In this document: piece by piece, positions 1 through 7,418 of the stretch
Layout: each line of letters begins with the position of its first letter
Numbering within the stretch: the first letter of the stretch is position 1
Source: Actinobacteria bacterium UBA3120
GTDB taxonomy: Bacteria > Actinomycetota > Actinomycetes > S36-B12
Length of the DNA: 13,442 nucleotides
Direction: 5' to 3'
Assembly: GCA_002365735.1 (NCBI GenBank)
Contig: DEZY01000007.1
Coordinates: 828 to 14,269 of the forward strand
The notes under the pieces: generated by a model
What the model was told of the DNA's origin: nothing
The model's database searches: none
Seen by the model: the letters and a program-made list of their open reading frames with translations, nothing else
Made by a program: the position numbers and the translations under genes

Positions 1-1122
1 GTCCTGGACCAGCCATTCAATGACAACGCCGCCGTGCGGCGCGTGGATCGGAATTTGTTCACGCGAGGTCTTAATAGAGCCAATGTGCGCGTGGGGCTGA
101 AGCGAATCTCCCTCGGCGAAAGTGACGTCCGCTGCGATAAAGATTCCCTTCGCGGGTGAAATCACCAGGCGCCAGGTGGGGCTGGTTTCAATTGTTGACT
201 TCATCCCGTGTCTTTCAATCATTTTCCAGGCAGCGGGCAAGTCATCGGGCGTTTTAAGTGCCAGCGTGTCAACCCCGGGCATTGCACGTTTGGCCAGATT
301 GGTGAGTGTCCCCGCAGGGGGAATTTCAATCATCGCGGTGATGCCAAGGTCCAGCATTGTTTCCATGCACAAGTCCCAGCGAACTGGCTGGGCCACTTGG
401 GAAACAAGTCGACGGACCACGGCGCGACCGTCATGGACAACTTGGCCGTCAGTATTGGAGATCAATCGAATTCGGGGATCGTGGGTGCTCATGGCATTGC
501 CGATTCGGCCCAGGGTGGACTGTGCGCTTGCCATGTGTTCGGTGTGAAATGCGCCGGCAACTTCAAGGGCCCGCACGCGGGCACCAGCAGGGGCAACAAA
601 GTTTTCGATTTGGGCGAGAGTGCCGGCCACCACAATTTGCCCGGCGCCATTAATGTTTGCCGGCGTGAGTCCGACCGCTGCGGCTGCGGCAATTACTTCT
701 TCTTGGTCGCCGCCGAGAACCGCTGCCATACCGGTTGCCGCCGCCACAGCTGCCGTAGCCATTGCGTTACCGCGTTCGCGAACAAAAACCATGGCTTGCT
801 CGGCGGTGAGGACCCCGGCGCCAACAGCCGCGGTGATCTCGCCGACAGAGTGGCCGGCGCCCGCACCGATTGAAGCGAATGCGGCGGAAGGGTGCGGGAA
901 CAAGCTGAGCAGGGTCACCAGCCCTGCACCAACGATCAGCGGTTGGGCGATAGCCGTGTCCCGAATCGTGTCCGCATCTGAGGTGGTGCCGTGGGCCAGC
1001 AGGTCCACCCCGCTCACCAGCGAGAGCCATTCAATGCGTTCAGCCACCCCGGGGACATCGAGCCAAGGGGTGAGGAATCCGGGGGACTGGGCGCCTTGAC
1101 CGGGCGCGACAACTACAAGCAC
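1..1122 (-). CDS. fabD: Malonyl-CoA:ACP transacylase (FabD) with C-terminal biotinyl/lipoyl-like domain, 3' end beyond window
   Basis: Transfers the malonyl group from CoA to acyl carrier protein, the entry step of type II fatty acid elongation in the cytoplasm. 374 codons are visible and the frame is open to the left edge. The start is GTG at 1122, giving VLVVVAPGQGAQSPGF, the expected FabD N-terminus; GAAAGGTGG lies just upstream as a ribosome site. The nucleophile elbow GHSVGE is at residues 90-95 (Ser92). VRERGNAM (114-121) carries the substrate-binding Arg, and GAFHT (190-194) carries the catalytic His193. A usual FabD ends near residue 305-315. Here the frame continues into a segment (about 317-374) resembling a biotinyl/lipoyl domain, with FAEGD then an IHAPHGGVV turn. 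The position of the modified Lys holds Arg354. The gene lies downstream of the FasR-like regulator, and fabH/acpP/fabF probably follow outside the window. FabD identity is very secure; the extra domain is a pattern-based call. Confidence 0.95.
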   Translation of the reverse strand, partial: MLVVVAPGQGAQSPGFLTPWLDVPGVAERIEWLSLVSGVDLLAHGTTSDADTIRDTAIAQPLIVGAGLVTLLSLFPHPSAAFASIGAGAGHSVGEITAAVGAGVLTAEQAMVFVRERGNAMATAAVAAATGMAAVLGGDQEEVIAAAAAVGLTPANINGAGQIVVAGTLAQIENFVAPAGARVRALEVAGAFHTEHMASAQSTLGRIGNAMSTHDPRIRLISNTDGQVVHDGRAVVRRLVSQVAQPVRWDLCMETMLDLGITAMIEIPPAGTLTNLAKRAMPGVDTLALKTPDDLPAAWKMIERHGMKSTIETSPTWRLVISPAKGIFIAADVTFAEGDSLQPHAHIGSIKTSREQIPIHAPHGGVVIEWLVQD

Positions 1123-1188
1123 AGGCCCACCTTTCCGTAGATATCCGCTAACTCCGGCCGCATAGACGCCAAGGTTTTGCGGTATTTC

Positions 1189-1205
1189 TTGTAGGAAACC
1201 TACAA
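1189..1205. promoter_or_regulatory. 17-bp palindrome, candidate operator of fabD (FasR-like site)
   Basis: TTGTAGG AAA CCTACAA is a perfect inverted repeat with 7-bp arms and a 3-nt centre. It lies in the 102-nt space between the regulator's stop codon (1225) and the fabD start (1122). PucR-type FasR proteins of actinomycetes are known to act upstream of fabD, so an operator here is expected. The link to this regulator is inference. No convincing -35/-10 pair was found around it. Confidence 0.55.
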
Positions 1206-1224
1206 TAACGGCTGCAGAAGGCAT

Positions 1225-2397
1225 TTACCTGGCGTAGTTGATTCGCCCCAGGACTAGTGCCAAGCGGACCGTAAAAGCGTCCCGAGGGTCGGTCAAGTCG
1301 TACCCGGTCAGCTCGGTGATCCCTTTGATTCGGTACCGGACCGTATTTGCGTGCACAAATAGGGTTCGCGCAGTTGCCTCAAGGGATTGCCCGTTTTCCA
1401 GGTAGCCTTCGGCCGTATCCCGCAGGCTCGGATCCCGATCTAAGGGCTCAAAAATATTTTCGATGATCTGCTGGCGGGCAATAGCCTCTCCCATGAGTGC
1501 TCGCTCGGCCAGAAGTTCCCACGCAAACACCGGTCGGGGGGCGTGGGGCCAGGCGCTTGCAGCGGCGACACCGGAAACGCAGGTTCGGGCGGCGATACCG
1601 AGTTCGGCCAGGCCTGTGACCGATTCGGTTACGATCACGGGGCCGGCCCCGAAGTAGGGGGTCATCAGTCGGTGGGAAGCGTGTGGATCAAGCCCCGCCC
1701 CGCCAATAATTACCAACATCACCGAACCGTGGATTCCGGTGAGTAAATCCAGGCTGTGGCTTCGGGCGGCCCGGCGCATTACCGAAAGTGACTCTTGGTT
1801 GTCTGAGGCAGGTGGTGAACCGGCAAGAACGAGTGCCGGCCGATCCGGGGACCAACCCAATGCGGCAATACGGCTCAGAATCTCACTGTCGACATCACTT
1901 CGAATCAGGGCATCGAGAATCAGTGCTTCAAGGCGTGCGTCCCAAGCGCCACGGGCTTCCGCGGCGCGCGCGTAGACTTCGGCCGCGCTAAATGCAACCT
2001 CACGGGAATACTGCAACGTGGCAATGCGCGCGTGGGCTAGGTCCTCATTTTCGAGGAAGGTATCCAGTTGAGATTCCACCGCATCAATCGTGGTGCGAAC
2101 TAGTTCAACAGTTTGCTCAAGTGAAATGACACTCGCTAATTCGCGTGGTGCAGCGCCGAATACATCAGCCGTGAGTTTAGGAACAGTGGCATCTGGGGAT
2201 TTAGCCCAGTCGGAATACCAACCCATGAATGCGCCAATCCCAGCCTGGGCTACAACTCCCACCCAGGCGCGCTGGTCCGCACTGAGTTCCCGGTACCAGG
2301 GGAAAACCTCCATGCGCTTAACGGCCAAGGTGCCAAGATCACCCGAGGCAGCTTGCATGCGGGTGATCAGCGAATCAAGATTTTCTGAGTTGGGCAT
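1225..2397 (-). CDS. fasR: PucR/CdaR-type transcriptional regulator, FasR-like
   Basis: A 390-residue cytoplasmic DNA-binding protein. The C-terminus (about 339-390) is the PucR-type helix-turn-helix, with LEATARTLFVHANTVRYRIK followed by a leucine-rich closing helix. The middle (about 170-290) has the alternating hydrophobic pattern of the degenerate GGDEF-like region in CdaR/PucR proteins, and the N-terminal 160 residues are mostly helical. Its place between aceE and fabD matches the actinomycete FasR family (S. coelicolor FasR, M. tuberculosis Rv2242), where the protein activates the fab operon. It starts with ATG 9 nt after the stop of the upstream VIT1 gene, with only a weak ribosome site (TGGAAA), so coupled translation is likely. 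The ligand cannot be read from sequence; acyl-CoA control is known for relatives only. Family assignment is strong and the FasR name rests largely on context. Confidence 0.85.
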   Translation of the reverse strand: MPNSENLDSLITRMQAASGDLGTLAVKRMEVFPWYRELSADQRAWVGVVAQAGIGAFMGWYSDWAKSPDATVPKLTADVFGAAPRELASVISLEQTVELVRTTIDAVESQLDTFLENEDLAHARIATLQYSREVAFSAAEVYARAAEARGAWDARLEALILDALIRSDVDSEILSRIAALGWSPDRPALVLAGSPPASDNQESLSVMRRAARSHSLDLLTGIHGSVMLVIIGGAGLDPHASHRLMTPYFGAGPVIVTESVTGLAELGIAARTCVSGVAAASAWPHAPRPVFAWELLAERALMGEAIARQQIIENIFEPLDRDPSLRDTAEGYLENGQSLEATARTLFVHANTVRYRIKGITELTGYDLTDPRDAFTVRLALVLGRINYAR

Positions 2398-2406
2398 CAG
2401 TTTCCA

Positions 2407-3549
2407 TTAGCCTGTTGATACGCCAATGAGTGAACCGACCACGTAGGTGATGGTTGCTGCACCAACACCCCACGCCAACTGCCGTGTGGCACTAAAGACG
2501 ATTCCGCGGCCAGATAATCTCCCGACCACCCCACCCACAACGCACAGGGCGATAATCGCAGCAGCGATTGCGGTAAAGAATGCGGCGGATCCTTCAAGGA
2601 AGGTATAGGGAAGCACTGCGACACTGGCACCGATCGCAAATGCGATGAAGCTTGATACTGCGACCTTGACCGGGGACCCGAGTTGATCCGGATCTAGGCC
2701 AAGCTCTTCACGCGCCAACGTGTCCAGGGCAGTTTTTGGATCGGACATTATTTTGTCCGAAACTGACTTGGCCAAAGCCTGATCCAACCCTTTTGCCCGG
2801 TAAATCAGCTCAAGTTCTTTTGCCTCTTCCTCTGGTTTATCTCGCAGCTCAATGGCTTCCATTTCAATTTCGCGTCGGAAAAGGTCGCGTTGGCTGGCAA
2901 CACTGACGTACTCACCCGCAGCCATAGAAAATGATCCAGCGAGTAGTCCGGCTAAACCGGCGAACAACACCGTGCTGTTGTCCAGGGACCCGTTTAGGCT
3001 CGCTCCGGCAAAACCCATGACTAAAGCCGTATTGGAAACCAGCCCGTCGGACACGCCAAAGACGGCTGCCCGAACCGAGCCAGAGCGATCAACCCGGTGC
3101 CAAGGCTCCCCACCTCTTGGCGCCGAGGCAGCGCGCGAGGTAATAGTGGGGATAGCCGTACCCCGGATCATGCTGCGGAACACTTCGGCGTGTTCGCGTT
3201 CGTCATCGGGCATTGAATCAAGGGCTTCAGGTTCCTCGTCATACATGCCGGCGTCGGCGCCTTCATTTTGTTCCAAGGTTCCCAGGACGCTGTGAAGGCC
3301 GCTTGCCCGCGCGGTGTTGACGAGTCTTTGGTCTGCTGGGTCAAGTTCTGTTGGCGCAGCGGGAATATCCACTCCGTACTCGGAAAGTTTTTCCAGCCAA
3401 TGTCCGGCGTGGGCGTCTTCAATGTCAGCGAGTTCGATTAACGCGTCAGCTCGATCCCCGGTTACGGTTTCGGCGAGTGCGCGGTACAGCAATGAAGCCT
3501 TGCGTTCGGCCTCGAGGTAGTGCAGAAACCGCTTTGGATCTTTACTCAT
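2407..3549 (-). CDS. Ferritin-like (rubrerythrin) / VIT1-CCC1 fusion, metal transporter
   Basis: A 380-residue membrane protein joining two modules. Residues 1-125 form a ferritin-like helical bundle with probable metal ligands: Glu15, Glu44 and His47 in an ExxH pair, Glu93 or Glu96, and Glu117/His120 in a second ExxH pair. Residues about 155-380 are a VIT1/CCC1 vacuolar-iron-transporter domain, with the conserved GVSDGLVSNTAL and MAAGEYVSVASQRD segments, a charged cytoplasmic helical stretch (about 225-285) and three further membrane helices to the C-terminus. The same layout occurs in MbfA, an inner-membrane iron exporter of rhizobia and agrobacteria; Mn2+ is another possible substrate. The ATG start is 2 nt after the aceE stop, with GGAGGG 12 nt upstream. 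Co-transcription with aceE and the regulator is likely. Cation and direction of transport are inferred. Confidence 0.9.
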   Translation of the reverse strand: MSKDPKRFLHYLEAERKASLLYRALAETVTGDRADALIELADIEDAHAGHWLEKLSEYGVDIPAAPTELDPADQRLVNTARASGLHSVLGTLEQNEGADAGMYDEEPEALDSMPDDEREHAEVFRSMIRGTAIPTITSRAASAPRGGEPWHRVDRSGSVRAAVFGVSDGLVSNTALVMGFAGASLNGSLDNSTVLFAGLAGLLAGSFSMAAGEYVSVASQRDLFRREIEMEAIELRDKPEEEAKELELIYRAKGLDQALAKSVSDKIMSDPKTALDTLAREELGLDPDQLGSPVKVAVSSFIAFAIGASVAVLPYTFLEGSAAFFTAIAAAIIALCVVGGVVGRLSGRGIVFSATRQLAWGVGAATITYVVGSLIGVSTG

Positions 3550-3551
3550 GC

Positions 3552-6284
3552 TCAGCCCGAACCCTCCGTGTTTCCTGCGTCGGCTGCCGCAGGATCGAGT
3601 AGTTGATACTTATTAATCGCTTGCGCGACGAGTGACTTCTCGACTTTACCCGATCCGGCAAGAGATGCCAGAGTCTGAACGGTGATGGATTCTGCGTCGA
3701 CAAGGAAGTGTCGGCGTAGTGCGCCACGCGTGTCCGAGAGCCCCCAACCATCTGTACCCAAACTTGCAAACTCGTTGGGAACCCATGAAGCGATCTGGTC
3801 CTGCACCGCACGCATGAAGTCAGAAACTGCGATTGCGGGGCCGCTTGTTCCTGCCAGGCGCGTGGTGACGTAGGCCTGTTGGGGTTCTTGCTCCGGATAG
3901 AGCAGATTGTGACGATCAACTGCTAGGCCATCGCGGCGCAGTTCATTCCACGACGTCACCGACCACACATCTGCGCTGACTCCCCAGTCATCACGCAGAA
4001 GCTCTTGGGCTTTGAGCGCCCAGGGCACGCCGACACCACTTGCCAGGATTTGTGCTTTAGGACCAGAGGTAGCCGATTCATTGAGCAGATACATCCCCTT
4101 GAGAATTCCCTGAACATCAACGTTCTCCGGCTCGGCCGGTTGCACATAAGGCTCGTTGTACATGGTGAGGTAGTAGTAGATATTTTCAGATTCTTCGCCA
4201 TACATCCGACGCAGGCCATCTTTAACAATATGACCGAGTTCGTAACCGAATGCGGGATCATAGGAAACCACGGCCGGGTTGGTGCTCGCTAACAGAATCG
4301 AGTGACCATCTTCATGCTGGAGACCTTCTCCATTAAGAGTCGTGCGCCCAGCGGTCGCACCGAGGACAAATCCGCGCACCATCTGGTCTCCAGCGGCCCA
4401 GAAAGCATCGCCGGTTCGTTGGAAACCAAACATGGAGTAGAAAATGTAGACCGGGATCATGGGTTGATCGTGGGTTGAATAGGAAGACCCGACCGCGGTG
4501 AAGGAGGCGACTGATCCGGCTTCATTGATCCCCTCGTGCAGGATCTGTCCGTCAGTTGCTTCCTTGTAGGAGAGCATCAGTTCGCGGTCAACGGATTGAT
4601 ATTGCTGGCCATGCGGTGAATAGATCTTGGCGGTGGGAAACAATGAATCCATGCCGAATGTGCGGGCCTCGTCCGGGATAATCGGAACGAAACGTGCACC
4701 AATGTTTTCATCTTTAACCAAGTCCTTAAACAGGCGAACAAATGCCATGGTCGTGGCAATTGCTTGGTTGCCCGAACCCCGCATTACTGCGTCGTATACC
4801 TGGTCGCCGGGAAGCACCAGCGGCCGCGACTTTTCCCGGCGCTGGGGAAGTGATCCACCGAGTTGACGGCGGCGTTCCATCATGTAAGCGAGGTTTTCGT
4901 CTTTGAGTCCCGGGTTGTAATAGGGAGGTAAATAGGGGTCTTCCTCTAACTGGGCGTCCGAAATCGGAATGTGCAACCGGTCACGGAAATCCTTGAGGTC
5001 TTCGAGTGAGAGTTTCTTCATTTGGTGGGTGGAGTTGCGTGCCTCAAAACTTGAGCCGAGGGTCCAACCCTTGATAGTTTTGGCGAGGATCACGGTTGGC
5101 TGACCTTTTGTCTCCGTCGCAGACTTGTAGGCCGCGTACATTTTGCGGTAGTCATGGCCACCCCGCGAGAGATTCCAAATATCCTCGTCGGACCAGTTGT
5201 GAACCAACTTTGCAGTCCGAGGATCCCGGCCAAAGAAATTTTCGCGAATGTAGCCACCGTCGTTAGCCTTATACGTTTGGAAGTCACCGTCGTGAGTGGT
5301 ATTCATCAGGTTCACCAACGCGCCGTCACGGTCGGCGGCAAGGAGCTCATCCCACTGGCGGCCCCACACAACCTTGAGCACATTCCAGCCCGCACCACGG
5401 AAAAGTGATTCAAGTTCCTGAATAATTTTCCCGTTACCGCGAACGGGTCCGTCAAGTCGTTGCAGGTTGCAGTTCACCACGAAGATCAGGTTGTCGAGCT
5501 CCTCGCGGGCAGCAAGACCGATTGCACCTACTGCGTCAACTTCATCCATCTCGCCGTCACCCAGGAAGGCCCACACTTTCTGGCCTGAGGTGTCGGCGAA
5601 ACCACGATTGTCCAGGTACTTGTTAAACCGCGCCTGATAGATCGCATTGAGGGGGCCAATTCCCATGGATACGGTGGGGAATTGCCAGAACTTGGGCATA
5701 AGGCGTGGATGCGGATAGGACGGCAGCCCGCCGGGGCGGTGGGAAAGTTCCTGGCGGAAACCATCCATCTGTGATTCGGTGAGGCGCCCTTCAACAAATG
5801 CGCGGGCGTAAATACCGGGGGAGGCGTGACCTTGATAAAAGATCTGGTCGGCGCCCTCGGGGTGGTCAGGGCCTTTAAAAAAGTGATTGAAGCCCACTTC
5901 GTAGAGAGTGGCGGAGCTTGCATATGTGGAGATATGTCCGCCAACGGAGACTCCGGGACGCTGGGCGCGGTGCACCATGATCGCGGCATTCCAGCGGATC
6001 ATTGCCCGAATCCGGCGTTCTACAAATTCGTCCCCAGGAAACCACGGCTCGTTATCGGGTGCGATTGAGTTGATGTAGTCGGTGCTGCGCAGGCTGGGCA
6101 CTCCGACATTATTTTCCGCAGCCCGACGCAACAGCTCCAACATGAGGAAGCGTGCCCGGTAATTACCGCCGGATTCAACCAGGCCATCAAATGACTCCAG
6201 CCACTCTTGGGTTTCCGTCGGATCGACGTCAACATATTGGGTGGGGAGTCCACCAGCGAGAAGTGGTGAACGAGGGTTTATCAC
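3552..6284 (-). CDS. aceE: Pyruvate dehydrogenase E1 component, homodimeric type
   Basis: Thiamine-diphosphate-dependent decarboxylation of pyruvate and reductive acetylation of the lipoyl E2 subunit: the first step of the pyruvate dehydrogenase complex. It has 910 residues, normal for AceE. The TPP/Mg motif is GDGEMDE (242-248) with NCN at 271-273. Active-site histidine regions are GGHIST (His117), YQGHASPG (His153) and STHQMKK (His420). The PYR domain has [14 protein letters not shown] (about 537-550), HEGINEAGS and GLQHEDGHS. These match E. coli AceE closely. The start is GTG with GAAAGG 8 nt upstream. It is the first gene of a minus-strand run with the VIT1 fusion, the regulator and fabD, and it is divergent from DUF3052. 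No E2/E3 genes are in the window. TPP need links it to the thiamine uptake operon at 8507-11853. Confidence 0.97.
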   Translation of the reverse strand: MINPRSPLLAGGLPTQYVDVDPTETQEWLESFDGLVESGGNYRARFLMLELLRRAAENNVGVPSLRSTDYINSIAPDNEPWFPGDEFVERRIRAMIRWNAAIMVHRAQRPGVSVGGHISTYASSATLYEVGFNHFFKGPDHPEGADQIFYQGHASPGIYARAFVEGRLTESQMDGFRQELSHRPGGLPSYPHPRLMPKFWQFPTVSMGIGPLNAIYQARFNKYLDNRGFADTSGQKVWAFLGDGEMDEVDAVGAIGLAAREELDNLIFVVNCNLQRLDGPVRGNGKIIQELESLFRGAGWNVLKVVWGRQWDELLAADRDGALVNLMNTTHDGDFQTYKANDGGYIRENFFGRDPRTAKLVHNWSDEDIWNLSRGGHDYRKMYAAYKSATETKGQPTVILAKTIKGWTLGSSFEARNSTHQMKKLSLEDLKDFRDRLHIPISDAQLEEDPYLPPYYNPGLKDENLAYMMERRRQLGGSLPQRREKSRPLVLPGDQVYDAVMRGSGNQAIATTMAFVRLFKDLVKDENIGARFVPIIPDEARTFGMDSLFPTAKIYSPHGQQYQSVDRELMLSYKEATDGQILHEGINEAGSVASFTAVGSSYSTHDQPMIPVYIFYSMFGFQRTGDAFWAAGDQMVRGFVLGATAGRTTLNGEGLQHEDGHSILLASTNPAVVSYDPAFGYELGHIVKDGLRRMYGEESENIYYYLTMYNEPYVQPAEPENVDVQGILKGMYLLNESATSGPKAQILASGVGVPWALKAQELLRDDWGVSADVWSVTSWNELRRDGLAVDRHNLLYPEQEPQQAYVTTRLAGTSGPAIAVSDFMRAVQDQIASWVPNEFASLGTDGWGLSDTRGALRRHFLVDAESITVQTLASLAGSGKVEKSLVAQAINKYQLLDPAAADAGNTEGSG

Positions 6285-6285
6285 A

Positions 6286-6327
6286 GCGGGTGCCTTTCAG
6301 TTGTCACCCGCAGGATCACTGCCGGTG
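6286..6327 (-). promoter_or_regulatory. aceE leader with two mutually exclusive hairpins around the ribosome binding site
   Basis: On the aceE strand, CACCGGCAG (6327-6319) can pair with CTGCGGGTG (6313-6305) with one mismatch and a 5-nt loop. The same GCGGGTG (6311-6305) can instead pair perfectly with CACCCGC (6292-6286). That second hairpin has a 12-nt loop that contains the GAAAGG ribosome site (6298-6293), and it ends one base before the GTG start. The pairings are read directly from sequence; a regulatory role is inference. Confidence 0.4.
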
Positions 6328-6437
6328 AGCGGAGTCGTGTGGCATGACAGGTAGTGACCGTGATGCCGATCCCTATCTTTCCGCATCCACAATCTGTGCG
6401 CGCATTCGCCTCTGTGGTGGCCAGCGAGGGCTTTCGC

Positions 6438-6443
6438 TAGGCT
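6438..6443 (+). promoter_or_regulatory. Candidate -10 element (TAGGCT) for a leaderless transcript
   Basis: TAGGCT lies exactly 6 nt before the GTG at 6450, the spacing at which transcription would start on the start codon itself. No good -35 hexamer lies 16-18 nt upstream, so this is a tentative promoter for the small leader ORF and DUF3052. Confidence 0.35.
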
Positions 6444-6449
6444 GTGTGC

Positions 6450-6533
6450 GTGACCTCTGCACAAAATAAGTTCATAGTTCTTTATTCAATCCACTTGCCA
6501 AATGGCTCCGACTTGGGTGAACTAGCGTCGTGA
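6450..6533 (+). CDS. Possible 27-residue leader peptide upstream of DUF3052
   Basis: GTG at 6450 opens a frame of 27 codons (VTSAQNKFIVLYSIHLPNGS..., ending ...ELAS). Its TGA stop (6531-6533) overlaps the GTG start of DUF3052 (6530-6532). A -10-like TAGGCT ends 6 nt before its start, which fits leaderless initiation. The stop/start overlap would allow translational coupling to DUF3052. The ORF is short, no family is recognised, and it may be fortuitous. Confidence 0.35.
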   Translation: MTSAQNKFIVLYSIHLPNGSDLGELAS

Positions 6534-6946
6534 GCGCATCGCCCCAAGCAGTTGAGCGGGCTACCCGCCTTGCCCTTGCGAGCGGCCAGGTAGTGCAAGA
6601 AGTCGGATACGATTCGGATTGCGACGTTGATCTGCGCGCGGGAGTAGTTGAGATTATTGGCATGGACCTCGTTGATCTGGATTACGACGACGTGGTTGAC
6701 GCCGCCCTGCTGTGGTTCCGCGAGGACGACGGCGACCTGACCGACGCACTCGTTGACGCGATTACCCCACTGGCAGACCAAGGGGTTGTGTGGTTGCTGA
6801 CCCCTAAGCCGGGGCGCGAAGGCCACGTTGAGCCCGAGGACATCGCCGAGGCCGCCCAGACCGCAGGCTTGCGCCAAACGAGCACGATCAGTGCTGGTGA
6901 GAACTGGCAGGGCACCCGGTTGGTTCCACCGCGCGCTAAACGCTAA
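6530..6946 (+). CDS. DUF3052 family protein (actinobacterial conserved protein)
   Basis: A 138-residue acidic, soluble protein of unknown function. It matches the actinobacterial DUF3052 family through GQVVQEVGYDSD near the N-terminus, VVDAALLWFREDDGDLTDAL in the middle, GVVWLLTPKPGREGHVEPED, and a C-terminal AAQTAGLRQTSTISAGENW block. Family members are normally 130-150 residues, so it is complete. The GTG start gives the usual N-terminus, and GGGTGA about 10 nt upstream is a weak ribosome site. It is followed 10 nt later by the peroxiredoxin gene, as Rv2239c is next to ahpE (Rv2238c) in M. tuberculosis. No transmembrane segment or catalytic motif is visible. The family call is secure; no function can be given. 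Confidence 0.9.
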   Translation: MSASPQAVERATRLALASGQVVQEVGYDSDCDVDLRAGVVEIIGMDLVDLDYDDVVDAALLWFREDDGDLTDALVDAITPLADQGVVWLLTPKPGREGHVEPEDIAEAAQTAGLRQTSTISAGENWQGTRLVPPRAKR

Positions 6947-6949
6947 CCT
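6920..6949 (+). promoter_or_regulatory. Candidate internal promoter for the peroxiredoxin gene
   Basis: TTGGTT (6920-6925) and TAACCT (6944-6949) are 18 nt apart. The -10 hexamer ends 7 nt before the ATG at 6957. No Shine-Dalgarno precedes that ATG, so a leaderless transcript is plausible. The TAA of the -10 element is also the DUF3052 stop codon. Confidence 0.45.
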
Positions 6950-6956
6950 CTACCGC

Positions 6957-7418
6957 ATGACACTTGGTATCGGCGATCGCGCCCCAGAATTCACCCTGTC
7001 CAATCAATATGGTGTGAAGGTTTCCCTTTCCGATTTTCATGGGAAAAAAAATGTGGTGATCATGTTCTACCCATTTGCTTTCTCTGGGCTCTGCACCGGG
7101 GAGCTGTGTACCATTCGTGATCGCGGCAGCGATTTCATTAACGAGAACACTGAATTCTTAGGCATCTCCTGTGATCCGGTTCATAGTTTGAAAGCGTACT
7201 CCGAACAGGAGAGTTTCACCCACAGCCTTCTCAGCGATTTTTACCCACATGGTGCTGTCGCCGATGAGTATGGAGCATTATTTGAAGACAAAGGATTCGC
7301 GACTCGGGCTACCTTCGTCATTGACAAAGAGGGTTTTATTCGCTGGGCGGTAATTAATGGTCCAGGCGAACAACGCAATGCGGACGAATATGCGGCCGCA
7401 TTGGCTGCACTCTCCTAA
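6957..7418 (+). CDS. AhpE-like peroxiredoxin with CxxxxC active site
   Basis: Thiol peroxidase that reduces peroxides in the cytoplasm. 153 residues, thioredoxin fold. The active-site loop is FYPFAFSGLCTGELC (37-51), with Pro39, Ser43 in place of the more common Thr, and peroxidatic Cys46. LLSDFYPHGAVADEYG and GFATRATFVIDKEG closely resemble M. tuberculosis AhpE. Cys51 lies five residues after Cys46, the position of the resolving cysteine in BCP/PrxQ proteins; from memory, M. tuberculosis AhpE has Asp there. The ATG at 6957 is chosen because it gives the standard peroxiredoxin N-terminus (MTLGIGDRAPEFTL); the open frame extends further upstream only as overlap with DUF3052. Its last 4 nt overlap the convergent FUSC gene. 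The reductant is not evident from the neighbourhood. Confidence 0.93.
   Translation: MTLGIGDRAPEFTLSNQYGVKVSLSDFHGKKNVVIMFYPFAFSGLCTGELCTIRDRGSDFINENTEFLGISCDPVHSLKAYSEQESFTHSLLSDFYPHGAVADEYGALFEDKGFATRATFVIDKEGFIRWAVINGPGEQRNADEYAAALAALS

Larger units (their letters stand above)
6285..6529. promoter_or_regulatory. Divergent intergenic region between aceE and DUF3052
   Basis: 245 nt that must hold the aceE promoter and probably the DUF3052 promoter. I could not find a clear -35/-10 pair for aceE. There is an imperfect inverted repeat, GGCATGAC / GTGATGCC (6341-6348 and 6360-6367, one mismatch), of unknown meaning. The right half contains a small ORF described separately. Confidence 0.5.

Noticed and set aside
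122..1099. Plus-strand and alternate-frame ORFs of up to 221 codons over fabD.
   Set aside because: They are shadows in a GC-rich gene: compositionally odd, no recognisable motifs, and antisense to a clear FabD with intact catalytic residues.
1123..1224. ATG at 1224, overlapping the regulator's stop (TAAATG) and in frame with fabD, giving a 34-residue N-terminal extension.
   Set aside because: The extension has no FabD similarity, the known FabD N-terminus begins at the GTG at 1122 with its own ribosome site, and the palindrome at 1189-1205 would be coding.
6341..6367. Imperfect inverted repeat GGCATGAC/GTGATGCC in the divergent region as an operator.
   Set aside because: One mismatch in 8-bp arms with an 11-nt spacer is easily met by chance; no matching regulator or second copy was seen.
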